Below are positions 1-10,789 of a stretch of DNA of 64,000 nucleotides, piece by piece (positions within the stretch are counted from its first letter, which is position 1; every line of letters starts with the position of its first letter). A program made the translations under genes and the position numbers. The notes under the pieces are model-generated. The model was not told the origin of the DNA and did not search any database. It worked only from the letters and a program-made list of their open reading frames with translations. Where the stretch lies: the NCBI RefSeq assembly GCF_902686445.1, contig NC_062226.1:11194001-11258000 (forward strand). The letters are read 5' to 3'. This DNA comes from Sciurus carolinensis. Its lineage: Eukaryota; Chordata; Mammalia; Rodentia; Sciuridae.

Positions 1-560
1 GTGGATTTGTGGTTGTGAACATATATGCTTGCACGAACCTGGTTGTGAATTTAGGTATGTTCATGGGCATGTGGGCTTCTGAGTACAAGGAGAGTTTGTG
101 TTTAAAATGTACACACACATACATGTTAGCAAACGTGTCCATGACCCCGTGTGTCTGTGTGCATGGTGTGGTAGGGAGTGTGTCATGCACATCCAAGTTC
201 ATGTGCATTTTAACGTTTGTGTGTCAGTGTGCATATGGTGTGAGTGCCTCCCCTCATGCCCCAGGAGGCACCCAGGCGAGTGTAAAATACAAGGAACAAA
301 GGAATAATCTGCATAATTTAGCCTTTGATCTCTGCTGCCCTGAGTCCTCCCTTGCTCTCACTGCAGCTGCCAAGCTGTTTCCCAGTCCTGTGGACTCCAT
401 CTTGGAGCTGTGTCTTCCAGAAGCCTCAGCCTCTCCTTGTCCCCACAAGGGAAGCAGGACTAGAGAAGGGCAATGAGAAATTCTCCAGCACCCCTGGCAC
501 CTCTGGTAACTGTACCAGATGCCTTATGTACCCTGGAAAGTCTTCACGGAAATCCTGCAG
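1..560. other. Upstream non-coding sequence with GT-rich start
   Basis: No gene is recognisable. The first 240 bases are a degenerate TGTG/CATG-rich stretch, probably an eroded (TG)n microsatellite. The rest is unremarkable unique sequence. The open frames here have no family resemblance and are compositional. Confidence 0.5.
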
Positions 561-574
561 AGTGTAACAATTGA

Positions 575-692
575 CCTCAGTGGAGGTTTGAAGACGCTGA
601 AGCTGGGGGATTAAGTCGTTTGGCTAAGTGATGGAGTCAGAATTTGAACTCGGAATGCCAAAGCCTATGCTTTTTCCACTCTGTCAGGTTGT
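575..692 (+). mobile_element. MIR fragment (3' part)
   Basis: Text resembling the MIR core and 3' half: a GAGTCAGAATTTGAACTC-type segment followed by a terminal segment ending in CTCTGTCAGGTTG. Old and diverged. Confidence 0.6.
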
Positions 693-985
693 CTTTCTCC
701 AGCATGTCCTGTTGTCAGGTACTGAGAACTTGAAATGCAGCCAGAGCTCCTGGGGGAAGAGATGTCCTGAGAGAGGCAGACAGTCTGATCTGGGAGGGAA
801 GGGGGGTAAGCCAGGAATCAATAGGGTCCCCAGGGGGTTTCACTCACTCACTGTCCATAAGGAAAAGAGGATGGAGAAGCCCCGGGGTCTGAGTGGTTCA
901 CAGGTAGAATGGGCAGAGCGGGAAGCACCTGCAGCAGAAGGAGCGGAGCGAGAAAGCGTCACCTTGGCCGCCTCTGTCTTCAGGA

Positions 986-1070
986 CCATGGACAGTCACC
1001 GCACGGCTCAGTCTCAGTCTTCTCATCTGTAAAATGTGTCTGGGGGTGTTGTATTCACGAGCTCATTAAA
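986..1070 (-). mobile_element. MIR fragment
   Basis: Antisense MIR core: CTCAGTCTTCTCATCTGTAAA followed by a GGGTGTTGT segment. Confidence 0.6.
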
Positions 1071-1084
1071 ACTAGTGTTTGCTG

Positions 1085-1260
1085 ACCTCTAACTTGTGTG
1101 ATGCTAACTTGTGCAGCCTCAGGGTAATTCTGTTTGATGGTTACTAGTGTTGTCCCCACTTTACAGATGAGTTTCTGAGGTCCGGAGAGTTCACATGATT
1201 TGCCTAAAGTGGCAGAAAAGGACACACATCTGGGGGCTGACTCCAAAATCCCCACTAAGC
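1085..1260 (+). mobile_element. MIR fragment
   Basis: Sense MIR core with CCCCACTTTACAGATGAG and a following TTTGCCTAAAGTGGCAGA segment. Head-to-head with the preceding antisense MIR. Confidence 0.7.
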
Positions 1261-1317
1261 TTCTCTGTTTTAAAACTCAGAGTGTATAAAATACCAGGCA
1301 AATCGGAGTTATTAATA

Positions 1318-1342
1318 ACACAATAATAATAATAATAATAAT
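1318..1342. repeat. (AAT)n microsatellite
   Basis: Run of AAT/ATA triplets just before a SINE. Confidence 0.9.
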
Positions 1343-1352
1343 GGAAGTGTGT

Positions 1353-1475
1353 TTTTTGAAATTTTTTTTAGTTGTCAATGGACCTTTAATTTATTTATAT
1401 GAGGTGCTGAGACTCTAACTCAGTGCCTCATGCGTACTAGGCAAGCACTCTACCCCTGAGCCACAACTCAACCCT
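1353..1475 (-). mobile_element. ID-like SINE, long-tail subtype
   Basis: Antisense tRNA-like body (GAGCCACAAC, GGCAAGCACTCTACC) preceded by the TTAGTTGTCAATGGACC tail of the long subtype. Flanked by imperfect GGAAGTGTGTTT/GAAAGTGTGTTT repeats. Confidence 0.85.
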
Positions 1476-1562
1476 GAAAGTGTGTTTGATTGAGGGCTGA
1501 GTGTGGCATTAATTCCTCAGGTGTCAAAATTGCTGGTAAATCCACATTTGTAGTGCTGGCTT

Positions 1563-1902
1563 TTATTTTTATTCTTTAGTTTTTATTTTTGGCCCCAGGG
1601 ATTGAACCCAGAGGTGCCCAACCACTGAGCCACATCCCCAGCACTTTTTATTTTTATTTATTTATTTTTATTTTTATTTTTTTTGGTGCTGGGGATCAAA
1701 CCCAGGGCCTTGTGCTTACAAGGCAAGCACTCTACCGACTGAGCTATCTCCCCAGCCCTACTTTTTATTTTTTACTTCAAGACAGAGTCTTGCTAAGTTG
1801 CTTAGCGCCTTACTACATTGCTGAAGCTGACTTTGAACTTGTGATCCTCCTGCCTTAACAGACCCAGCCACTGGGATTACCGGCATGTGCCAACATGGCC
1901 GG
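1563..1902 (-). mobile_element. Composite B1-ID SINE, interrupted by a younger SINE
   Basis: The ID-like part (1590-1644) and the B1-like part (1761-1902, with GACAGAGTCTTGC and GGGATTACCGGCATGTGCC) are separated by another SINE. Orientation is antisense. Confidence 0.8.
1645..1759 (-). mobile_element. ID-like SINE nested in the composite SINE
   Basis: Poly(T) tail, GGTGCTGGGGATCAAACCCA, then GAGCTATCTCCCCAGCCC. The target ACTTTTTATTTTT is repeated at 1643 and 1760, showing insertion at the A-rich joint of the host SINE. Confidence 0.85.
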
Positions 1903-2100
1903 CATTAGTGCTGAGTTTTAGAACATGGTTGCTTTCCTGAGGGAAGACAGTGATGAGTGCTATTGATCCCCTGAGACAGCCAGACCAGACTTAAAGTCCA
2001 GTCACCGTATCTTAGTTGTGTGGCTCTAAGAGACCTAACTTCTCAGAGTGTCACTTCCTTATCTAGAACATGAGGGTAATAATAGCCCTACTCAGATCCT

Positions 2101-2335
2101 CAAAAGGTTCTCATACACAATTCAGCAATTTCATTTTCAGGTATAAATCCAAGGGAACTTAAATCACGTGGTCACACAAAAATTTGTACTCAGATGTTTT
2201 ATAGTAGCATTATTCACAACAGCTGAAAAGTGGGAAGAGCCCAAATCTTTACCAAGGGATGAATGAATAAACAAAATATGGCACAATTGCACAATGGAAT
2301 ATTATGCAGTCATGAAAAGAAACAAAATACTGTGA
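2101..2335 (+). mobile_element. Old L1M 3'-end fragment (copy A)
   Basis: Contains the mammalian L1 3'-end text ATAGTAGCATTATTCACAAC and GGAATATTATGCAGTCATGA. It ends where a second fragment starts at an earlier point in the element, so the two are separate insertions or a rearrangement. Confidence 0.8.
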
Positions 2336-2337
2336 AA

Positions 2338-3420
2338 ACCACAATGAGATACCACTTCATACCTACTGAATAATTTTTTAAAATGGAAAATAACAGTGAG
2401 AATGTAGAGAAATCAGAACACTGGCGTGTTGCTAATGGGAGTGTACAATGGAGTAGCCACTATGGAAAACAGTGTGGCAGATCCTAAAAAAGTTAAACAC
2501 AGAACTACCATATGATGCACCAATTCCTCTCCTGGGCATACATCCAATAGAATTAAAAGGTGGCACTGAAAGATATTTGTAACCAATGTTCATACTAGCA
2601 TCATTCACAAGAGCCAAGGGATAGAAACACTCAAATGTTCATCAACAGATCAACAGATCAACCAAAGTGGTATGTCCACGCAGTGCAATAATATAGAACC
2701 ATAAAAAGGAATGGCATTTAGATATGTCATAACATATGAACCTTGACAACATTGTGCTAAGGAAAATAAGCCAGACACAGAAAAACAAATATCACATGTC
2801 TCTGTGAAGTACCCAGAATAGGCAAAAAAAGAGACACAGGAAAAAAGAGACAGAAAATAGAAAAGAGGTTACTGGGACAGGGGAGAGGGTAGAATCAGGG
2901 AGTTAGAGCTTTGGTACAGAATCAATATTGGGATTATGAGAAAGTTTTGGGTATTGCTGTGTTTGGATAGGTGTCCCTGAAGGTCTATGCGTTAGAGGCA
3001 AGGTTGGGAGGGGGCACAGTTGGAAGATTCAGTGGACCTTTTGGAGGAGGGGCCTTGTGGGAGGTCCGTAGGTCATGGGGGTGTGCCTTTGAAGGGGACT
3101 GTGGGACCCTGGCCCCTTTCTTTCTGTCTTTGCTCCCTGGCTTGTGACATACAGTCTTGTTCTGCTAAGTTTTCTTCCACAATGTGCTGCTTCGACACAG
3201 GCTGCTTCTAAAACGAGGGGGCTAATTGATCATGGATTGGAACCTCCAAACCTGTAGGCCAAAATAAATTTTTTCTCTTATAAGGTTCAAATGTCAGGTG
3301 TTTCATTATAGTGATGGAAAGTTGACTAACAAGGTATAGATAGTGGTAACGGTTACATAACACTATGAATGTATTTAATGCCACTGAACCATACACACGC
3401 AAATGGTTAAAACCATAAAT
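2338..3420 (+). mobile_element. Old L1M 3'-end fragment (copy B), split by an LTR
   Basis: Starts with ACAATGAGATACCACTTCAT and runs through GTGCTAAGGAAAATAAGCCA to AAAGTTTTGG at 2950. It resumes after the LTR with ATAGATAGTGGTAACGG and ends near 3420. Confidence 0.75.
2955..3331 (+). mobile_element. Solo LTR, ERVL-MaLR type
   Basis: Starts TG, ends CA. It carries the MaLR pattern GGGCCTTGTGGGAGGTCCGTAGGTCATG, an AATAAATTTTTTC polyadenylation region and a terminal ATGGAAAGTTGACTAACA. GGTAT occurs at both edges (2950 and 3333), matching a 5-bp target duplication in the L1. No internal viral genes remain. Confidence 0.7.
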
Positions 3421-3424
3421 ACCT

Positions 3425-3790
3425 CACATTACTTACCACAATGATGAAAAAGAATGATGTATTGATAAATGTATAACATAATTGAACCTTGAAAACTTTA
3501 TTGAGTGAAAAGGACAGTTCCAAGAGGCTACATATTGTATGATTCCTTTTATATGAAATGTCTAGCAGAGACAAATCCACAGAGAGAGAATAGATTAGTG
3601 TTTGCAAGGACCTGGGTGCGGGGGCTGGAGGATGAAGGTTAACAGGAACAGGATTTCCTGTTGAACATCTTCTGGAATTTGATAGGGGGAAGGTTGCACA
3701 GTCTTGTGAATGTTCTAAAATCCAATGAACCGTACACTTTAAAAGAGAAAATTTTGTATGTATGACTTCTATCTCAACATAAAAAATAGG
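3425..3790 (+). mobile_element. Old L1M 3'-end fragment (copy C)
   Basis: Recognisable L1M 3' UTR: TTGTATGATTCCTTTTATAT, a G-rich centre, GAACCGTACACTTTAAAAG and TATCTCAACATAAAA. Confidence 0.75.
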
Positions 3791-4052
3791 TACCTCCTAG
3801 CCTTGTTGTGAAGTTTAAGTAAGATAATTTCTGTAAATCCCCTAGCACAAAGTCTGCTTTTTAGTCAGTACTCATTCAATGTCAAGTAACTCGAAGGCTT
3901 TGAGTTACCCTTATGGCTGTTGTCATGGTTGTTGTTATTGTTACTATTATCCTTACTGTTACTGCTGCAATTTTAGTCTTTTCACCTTCCAGAGTTTCAG
4001 CCTCTTCACTTCATGAAGGAAAAATAATACTTGAATTAGTGAGGGTTTCTTT

Positions 4053-4157
4053 CTTTTTTTTTTTTTTTTTTTTTTTTTTTGTGGTGCATGGGGATTGAAC
4101 CCAGGGCCTTGTGCTTACAAGGCAAGTACTTTACCAACTGAGCTATTTCCCCGGCCA
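4053..4157 (-). mobile_element. ID-like SINE with long poly(T)
   Basis: About 28 T, then GGGGATTGAACCCAGGGCC and ACTGAGCTATTTCCCCGGCC. The first of two SINEs at one target site (see findings). Confidence 0.9.
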
Positions 4158-4171
4158 GGGTGGGTTTCTTT

Positions 4172-4307
4172 TTTTCTTTTCTTTTTAATTTTCTTCTTAG
4201 TTGTCAATGGATCTTTATTTTATTTATTTATATGCGGTGCCAAGAATCGGACCCATTGCCTTACACATGCTAGGCAAGCGCTCTGCCACCGAGCCACAAC
4301 CCCAGCC
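4172..4307 (-). mobile_element. ID-like SINE, long-tail subtype
   Basis: CTTAGTTGTCAATGGATC tail, tRNA-like body, ends GAGCCACAACCCCAGCC. Directly follows the previous SINE. Confidence 0.9.
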
Positions 4308-4494
4308 TAGTTAGGGTTTCTTAGTCACAGGTAGCACTCTGGCCTGTGAGTGAAAAAGCATTTTCTGGAAGGTTGTGCCAGAGATGACGAACTAGAGGAA
4401 GGACAAAGAACCACACTTGGAAAGAAGAGGCCTAAGGGGCAGAATTGAAAGAGAATATAACTGAGAAGCTGTGGAGAGTCTGGAGAGGCCATGG

Positions 4495-4700
4495 CCGCAG
4501 AGTCAGCCTGTCTGGATTTGAGTCCAGCTCTGCCCATAAAGGCTGTGGACCTTACTTTGGTCTCAGTTGGTCCACCTGTTGACAGGGAAGAGAGGGAGTG
4601 TGTCAGAGTCTGCTCTACAGCACTGTCCTGAGGATTAGATTAATTACCGTCTGCACAGTGTTTATCGCAGTGCCTTGTACTTGTAAACTCAATGAATATT
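4495..4700 (-). mobile_element. MIR
   Basis: Antisense MIR: CTGGATTTGAGTCCAGCTCTGCC, then GGTCTCAGTTGGTCCACCTG, GATTAGATTAATT and a terminal GTGCCTTGTAC. Confidence 0.75.
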
Positions 4701-4704
4701 GTAA

Positions 4705-5025
4705 CTATTACCATTGACAGGGCCTTGTTCCCAGGATGACTCAACTTTACGCACTTTTTCTGATCACGTATGGCTTGGTTCAAGATTCAAATCCCTACAG
4801 AGGGTGATGGGCCTGGCTAGGGTCCCTCCACCTCTCCTTGCCCAGGGGAGGATGGGACATCTTGATTGACAGGCTTGCTAAGACTGCCTTTGTGAGGGAA
4901 TGGGCCATGATACACAAAGGAGAATCCAGAGTGGGAGAAGTGCTTAGCAACAAAACCAACCCAGGACCCCTGCAAATAGCTTCATACAAGGTTGTTAGCA
5001 GGATCGGAAGTAATATCTGCAGAAG
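4705..5025. other. Unique sequence, nothing recognised
   Basis: No repeat family or gene identified. A short open frame here has no recognisable family features. Confidence 0.4.
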
Positions 5026-5237
5026 CTGAGTTTGGTGGTGCATACCTGTAATCCCAGAGGCTGAGGAGGCTGAGGCAGAAAGACTGCAGGTTCGCTTAGT
5101 GAGTCCCTAAGCAACTCAGTGAGACCCTATCTCAAAAGAAAAATTAAAAAAGGGCTGGGGATGCGGATCAATGGTAAAGTACCTCTGGGTTCAATGCTCA
5201 GTACCTCTTCCCTCAAAAAATGAAAAAAAAAAAAAAA
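5026..5237 (+). mobile_element. Composite B1-ID SINE
   Basis: Sense order: B1-like GGTGCATACCTGTAATCCCA and GAGACCCTATCTC, A-rich linker, then ID-like GGGCTGGGGATGCGG and an A-rich tail. Confidence 0.9.
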
Positions 5238-5290
5238 AAGAAAAAAAAGAAAAGAAATAAAGGAAGGAAGGAAGGAAGAAAGAAAGAAAA
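5221..5290. repeat. Poly(A) grading into (GGAA/GAAA)n
   Basis: SINE tail expanded into a purine microsatellite of GAAA, GGAA and GAAA units. Confidence 0.85.
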
Positions 5291-5499
5291 TCTGGCCATC
5301 ATACCATACAATTACTGAAATCCTTATTCTCAGCTTTCTCTACTAGGCTTTGGATTTTGCATAACTGTTGCAATATAGGTTTGGGAAGGATTCATAAAAG
5401 GCACGGAATGCCATGTGTCGGTATCTGTACTTTATTCTGAGGAACAAGTGGGAAGGACCATCTCTTGACAACTCTGAGGCAGAGATATCCCCAAGGACA

Positions 5500-5680
5500 A
5501 TGGTGCAATTCCTTAATCATCCCAGCTGTGTGACCAGGAGCAACTTAACTTCTCCAGGCCTCAGCTTTCCTGTGCATCAAGTGTGGTCATGTTGTGGGTT
5601 GCTGTGGGGCCTAAATGAGAAGTATTCTCGAAGTACTTACAACAGTGGTAGATGCTCAATGAATCAAAGCAGTTGTTATA
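5500..5680 (-). mobile_element. MIR
   Basis: Antisense MIR core: GCTGTGTGACCAGGAGCAAC, TTAACTTCTCCAGGCCTCAG, GGGGCCTAAATGAGAAGTA, then AGATGCTCAATGAATC. Confidence 0.8.
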
Positions 5681-5689
5681 TAGAAAATG

Positions 5690-6130
5690 AGGTTTAAAAG
5701 CTCCACCTCACCAGGCCAATGGAATATCAATTAAGATCAAAGACACTATTACACTTTGTACACAGAAAAATTCTATGCCCCATAAAGATATTTCCCTGAC
5801 TCTGATCACGGCTGGGTATGAGATACACCTTTGATCTAATCACTATTTTTTCATGAAATAAAAATACATTAAATGTACCCACTTAATACTAGATTGGAGT
5901 CTGCTCCAGAATCCTTAAAATATGGAAGGGGTGAGACTTAGAATTGAGGAAATAAAATATTGATAATTTAATGTTTCAAATAATTAAAGAATGTTCTCAT
6001 AGACTCTATTACCAATTTCCCAAAACTTAGAATACAATATCGCTTACTTAATGCTAAGAGGGCACTGAGGATAATTTAATCTTTTCTTGAAGCTTTAGAA
6101 TTTCCTTGAAGGCAAGATCAGCAATTTTCA
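5690..6130. other. AT-rich unique sequence
   Basis: No gene or repeat recognised. Confidence 0.4.
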
Positions 6131-6149
6131 AATACACTTTTGGATCCTC

Positions 6150-6350
6150 CTGCTGAATGCTTCTCAACGCTGGCTACACATTAACATTCACTTGGGAGTT
6201 TTTAAAAAATACTGTTGCCTGGGTCCCGTTTCAAACCAATTAAATCAGAGTCTCTGGAGGAGGAGTCTGAGCACTGGAATTTTTTGAAGCTCCCCAGGTG
6301 ATTCTGATGCAGTGATCCAGCAGCTCCTCCCAGTGGGGGCCAAACCCACA
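6150..6350. mobile_element. MER20-like hAT DNA transposon fossil
   Basis: GCTTCTCAACGCTGGCTACACA, AAATCAGAGTCTCTGGAGG and AGCTCCCCAGGTGATTCTGA follow the plan of the mammal-wide MER20 element. The family name is from memory. Confidence 0.6.
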
Positions 6351-6589
6351 GAGAGTGCCATATATGGAGTTGAGGCTAAAGATGTCTGCAGAGGCCAGGC
6401 CATGGAGGCTCTGTCGTTCTAAAAAATGGGGAGCTATAGAAGACTTTAAAGAAAATTGTTAATCCAGTGGGAGTTCAATTTAAAAAGGCCATTCTGGTGA
6501 CCTCTGGGGCTGAACTGGAGTTTGTAAGATCAGAAGAAGAGAATCTAGAGTGGAAGCCACTGGAACCATCCAGATTTTATCAGCTATCT

Positions 6590-7010
6590 TTGCTGCATAA
6601 CAAAACAGTCCCCAGATTCAGAGTCCTAAAGCAATGATCTATTGTTTCTCATGATTCTGTGGGCAGGCTGGGCAGCTCTTCTGCAGGTCTCATCTCTGTT
6701 CCCTCAGGTAGCTGCCTTAACTGGCAAGTTGGGCTCTGCTGGAACCACTGGGACGCTCTCTCCAAATGGCCTTTCATCTTTGAATTCTCAGCATGACGGC
6801 CTCAGGGTAGTGTCCTAAGAGAGTGAAGGTAAAAACTGTAAGATCTCTTAAGGCCTATTCTTGGAAGTTATGTAATAGTCCTTTCTACCTCATTTTATTG
6901 GCCAAAGCAGGTCATGAGACCGGCCCAGATTAAATAGGTGGGGAAATACCCCTTGAGAGGAAGCAAGGCAAAGTCACATGCAGAGTGGCTGGAGACTGGC
7001 CCACAGCACG
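6590..7010. mobile_element. Probable ancient interspersed repeat, family not named
   Basis: Segments such as TTTCTCATGATTCTGTGGGCAGGCTGGGC and TTATTGGCCAAAGCAGGTCATGAGACCGGCCCAGATT are typical of a high-copy mammalian interspersed repeat, but I cannot assign it safely. Confidence 0.45.
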
Positions 7011-7077
7011 GGACGTAGAAAGAAGGAAATTCACTGAACCAGTTGGTCAGGTAGTCATTCATTCAATGAGCATCTAT

Positions 7078-7278
7078 TTATGTATTTATTTTTGTGATGC
7101 TGGGAATTGAATCCAGGGGCGCTCTATCACTGAGCTGCATCTCCAGGCTTTTATGTTATTTTTTATATTTAGACAAAATTAGGGTCTCACTAAGTTGTCC
7201 AGGCTATGAGCTTGAGTCTCTCCTGCCTCCACCTTCCAAGTTGCTGGGATTACAGGCATGCACCACCATGGCTGACTC
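7078..7278 (-). mobile_element. Composite B1-ID SINE
   Basis: Antisense body from GGGAATTGAATCCAGGGGC to GGGATTACAGGCATGCACCACC. Confidence 0.85.
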
Positions 7279-7505
7279 AGTAAGTGCTTATTTAAAACTT
7301 TCTAGGCATTGGGAGAGTGCTGTAAATGACAATGACAGAGTACTGAGATCTCATGGAGCTAATAAATCTAGGGGTGGAGGGCCACTCAGTAAAAAGCAAA
7401 CCAACATATAAAGTGAATGTCATAAGTGCCTATAAGAAACACAAAGCCGGATAAGGGATTGGAGGGGCTATTTCAAGTGAGGAGTTTATACCAAAAGAGC
7501 TCTTT

Positions 7506-8191
7506 TTTAATTAAAATCTTTTTTTATTTTTACAGACTGCATTTTGATTCATTGTACACAAATGGGGTACAACTTTTCATTTCTAAGGTTGTACACAATG
7601 TAGATTCACACCATTCATGTAATCATACATATACATAGGGTAATACTGTTTCATTCTACTATCTTTCTGTCCTCCACCCCCTTCCACCCTATTTTCCTCT
7701 ACACCATCCAAAGTTCCTTCATTCTTCTCTTCCCCCGTCACTCCCCCTTGTTATATATCGTCATCCACTTACCAGAGAAAACATTTGGCCTTTGGTTTTT
7801 TGGGCTTGGCCTATTTCACTTAGCATGATATTTTCCAACTTCATCCATTTACCAACAAATGACATAATTTTATTCTTCTTTATGGCTGAGTAATATTCCA
7901 TTGTGTATATATGCTACAGTTTCTTTATCCATTTGTCAATTGAAGGACATCTAGGTTGGTTCCACAATCTAGCTATTGTGAATTGAGCTGCTATGAACAT
8001 TGATGTGGCTGCATTTCTGTAGTATGCTGATTTTCAGTCCTTTGTGTATAAACCAAGGAGTGGGATAGCTGGGTCAAATGGTGGGTCCATTCCAAGTTTT
8101 CTGAGGAGTCTCCACACTGCTTTCCAGAGTGACTGCACCAATTTGCAACTCCACCAGCAATGTATGAGTGTGCCTTTTTCCCCACATCCAC
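7506..8191 (-). mobile_element. Squirrel-lineage L1, 5'-truncated, antisense
   Basis: Reads from the L1 3' end (ACAGACTGCATTTTGATTCA) back through the ORF2 tail (GGCTGAGTAATATTCCATTG) to a truncation near 8191. Flanked by a perfect 12-bp target duplication AAAGAGCTCTTT at 7494-7505 and 8192-8203. Confidence 0.92.
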
Positions 8192-9172
8192 AAAGAGCTC
8201 TTTAAGTAACAAAAATCAGAACAGAAACCTGAATGAAATGAAGGAGTGAGTCATGCAAATGGTTGGAGGTTGAGGGGGAGAATGTTCTAGGAAGAAAGAA
8301 CAGCAAGTGCAAAGGCCCTGGGGCAGAAGTATGCTTCAACTGTTTGAGAAATAGCAAGGAGTCCAGCGTGACCCAGGCACATTCAAGGAGGGAGAGAGCA
8401 AAAGGTGGTGGGATGGGAGGGGCTGGCAGCAGTCAGAGTGTGTGGGACTTTACAGACCATGATAACAATATTGGAGTTTATTTCAAACATAAAGGGAGAA
8501 GCTATTGGCAGATTGTGTATAAGGTTGAGTTTGAGCCTTTGCTTCAAAAGCTCATTCTAGATGCTGGGATGAAAAAGACTGAAAGCAATGAGATCAAATA
8601 AGAAGTTATTGCTTGGGCAAGACTTGTAGCAGGGAAAGTGGTAAATAAAGTCAGATTAGATTTTAGGTATATTTTGGGGGCAGAGTGAAGAGAATTTTCT
8701 GAATTATTGATGTGGCATATAGAGATGGAGAGATGAAGGAGTCCAAAACCTTTGGCTTGAGTGACTGCATAAACTGTGGGATGGGGGACCCGGAGGAAGG
8801 AGCAGGTGAGTAGGTTTGAGATGGAAAGCTGGACAGTAAGTTGGAGATGCCCACCAGACACTGAAGTGAAGATGCTGAGCAGGCAGTTAGCCATTTAGCC
8901 TGGAGCTCAGGTTGGGTCAGCAGATAGAAATTACAGTATTAGCAATGGCTACATCAAATCGTGAGACTGGATGGATCACTTAGGAGTGAATTTGATAGGG
9001 AAGAGTTCTGATGTCTGACCCCTAGGGCACTGTCCAGCATTCAGAGGTAGGGATGCGGGGAACGCTAGTCGAGAAGAATGAGAAGGAGTGGTCAGGTAGG
9101 TGGAAAGAGTGGGAAGGGGCAGAGTCCTGGATGCCCACGAAGGAAGTGTTTCCAGGAGAGAGTGGGGGTGCA

Positions 9173-9255
9173 GGGCTGGGGCCATAGTTCAGTGACTGAG
9201 TGCTTACCTAGCATGTGAGAGGCTCTGGGTTTGATCCTTACTCCCGTAGCAGGGA
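9173..9255 (+). mobile_element. ID-like SINE
   Basis: GGGCTGGGGCCATAGTTCAG, TACCTAGCATGTGAGAGGC, GGTTTGATCCTTACTCC. Sits inside the L2. Confidence 0.8.
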
Positions 9256-9779
9256 GATAAGATCATTCAAGAAGAAAGCAGGTTCAGTGGTGTTGTATGC
9301 TGCTGAGGAATCAGATAAGCTGACCATTTTGATATAGTAACATGGAGGAAGTCACCAGTGACTTTGAAAAGATTAAATGGAGCAGAGTAGAGTGGGTTGA
9401 GAAGAGAATAAGATAATTGCAGAGAAATGAAGCAGTGTATACATGTGTGTGACTGAAAGAAAGTACAGATACTCATTAGAATAATATTCTAGAAAAAGGA
9501 AGCTTATCAATGACACAGGAAGAAGGAAAACTACAGGGACCAAGGGCCTGGGACCCTGGGGACAGGGGAGCAGCTGGCCCTAGCTAGCAGTGAGGACATT
9601 GTATGTGAAAGGATGCAGAACACATGGGCTCAGATGCAGGGAGATGGAAAGATTTGGTAGTAGGAGGGTGTGGAGAGGCAGGAGCCATTTGGAAAGCAGC
9701 GTAACTAGGGATGAAAGCTGTCACTTCAGGCTTGAACGCGCCTCCCTGCGAGCATCAAGATCATCCCTTATCAACAAGC

Positions 9780-10075
9780 TCTCCCAGCACCCGCCCTGTG
9801 CCAGGCGCAGTGCCAGGTAGAGGGGCTTACAGATGACTCACCCAGAGTCACTGTTGCTGAGAAGTTCACAGTCGAGGAAGGGAGACAGACCCGTAAAGTG
9901 ACTTCAATACAACGTGCTAATAATAAAGATGTGTACAAAGTGGTTTGAGAACAAAGACGGAGAGAGTAACTGTGCTCCGAGGGGTCAGAGAAGGCTGCAC
10001 GGAGGTGACACTGCAATGAGGCTTCATAAGGATCAGAACATTACCAAACTTGCCGATGAGGAAGGTCGTCCAAGG
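9780..10075 (-). mobile_element. L2 LINE fragment
   Basis: Antisense L2 text: CTGTGCCAGGCGCAGTGCC, GAGAAGTTCACAGTCGAGG, then an AGAGAAGGCTGCACGGAGG segment. Confidence 0.6.
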
Positions 10076-10690
10076 TGGAAAGTATACCATGTGAAAGACA
10101 CAGAGAGGAGACAGATCCTTGTACTGATTTTCTCTCTGCTCCACCTGTCTCTTTTCTTCTTACGGCTCCCCCTCCCCATTCCCAAGTTGTCACCTCTCAG
10201 GCTTCCTTAGTTCAAGAGGAAATTTTTTCCTTTTGAAAAGTTTAATAAACTTCCGTGCAGCCTGTACTGAGTCATGACAAAGGTGTGTTTCACACTTAAA
10301 CAAACGTCTCAGATGTTATTTTTTGCACTTGAAGAACGAGCTATTTTTAAAGAAATTCAAACTCACTGGGACTCAGCAAGGACGATTTCTGTGACCTGTT
10401 TCAAAAGGAGTTAGCTCTACAAAAGAACATAGTGACCAGCGGTGGCAGAATCAGAGGACCTGGCAACTCTTTCCTTTAAATGTTTCCGTGAGCCAGGGGG
10501 CAGTTTCCCCTTACTAAGTTGCTCTTTTATCTTGGCTATCTGGTCTTCTGGAAAACTCTTAGGGAATAGGCAAGAATTAGTCAATACTGGAATAAAGGGA
10601 GATGAGGGTACATTCTCCCAGACGTGGACCAAGATAATGGCAGAGGGGATGAAGAGAAATGGCTGGATTTGAGAGACATTGAAAAGGTGC
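10076..10690. other. Unique sequence with an AP-1-like site
   Basis: No gene or repeat recognised. TGAGTCATGACA near 10,269 matches an AP-1/MARE-type motif, which can occur by chance. Confidence 0.35.
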
Positions 10691-10696
10691 AGCAGA

Positions 10697-10780
10697 GGTG
10701 GGGGGTGCAGCTTAGTGTTGGAGTGCTTGGCTAGCATGCAGGAGGCCCTGGGTTTCATCCCAGCGCTGGGGGGGAAAATG
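10697..10780 (+). mobile_element. ID-like SINE, diverged
   Basis: GGTGGGGGGTGCAGCTTAG, GCTAGCATGCAGGAGGCCC, GGTTTCATCCCAGCGCTGG. Confidence 0.75.
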
Positions 10781-10789
10781 CAGTACCCG

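Larger units (their letters stand above)
7050..9480 (-). mobile_element. L2 LINE, antisense, split by three younger insertions
   Basis: Begins with the ATTCATTCAATGAGCATCTA pattern of the L2 3' end and continues through the antisense L2 text GTGCAAAGGCCCTGGGGCAG and GGAGTTTATTTCAAACATAA. Interrupted by SINEs at 7078 and 9173 and by the L1 at 7506. Confidence 0.65.

Noticed and set aside
8801..8812. Strong donor-like AGCAGGTGAGTAGG
   Set aside because: Lies inside antisense L2 upstream of the promoter, with no pyrimidine tract or exon before it.
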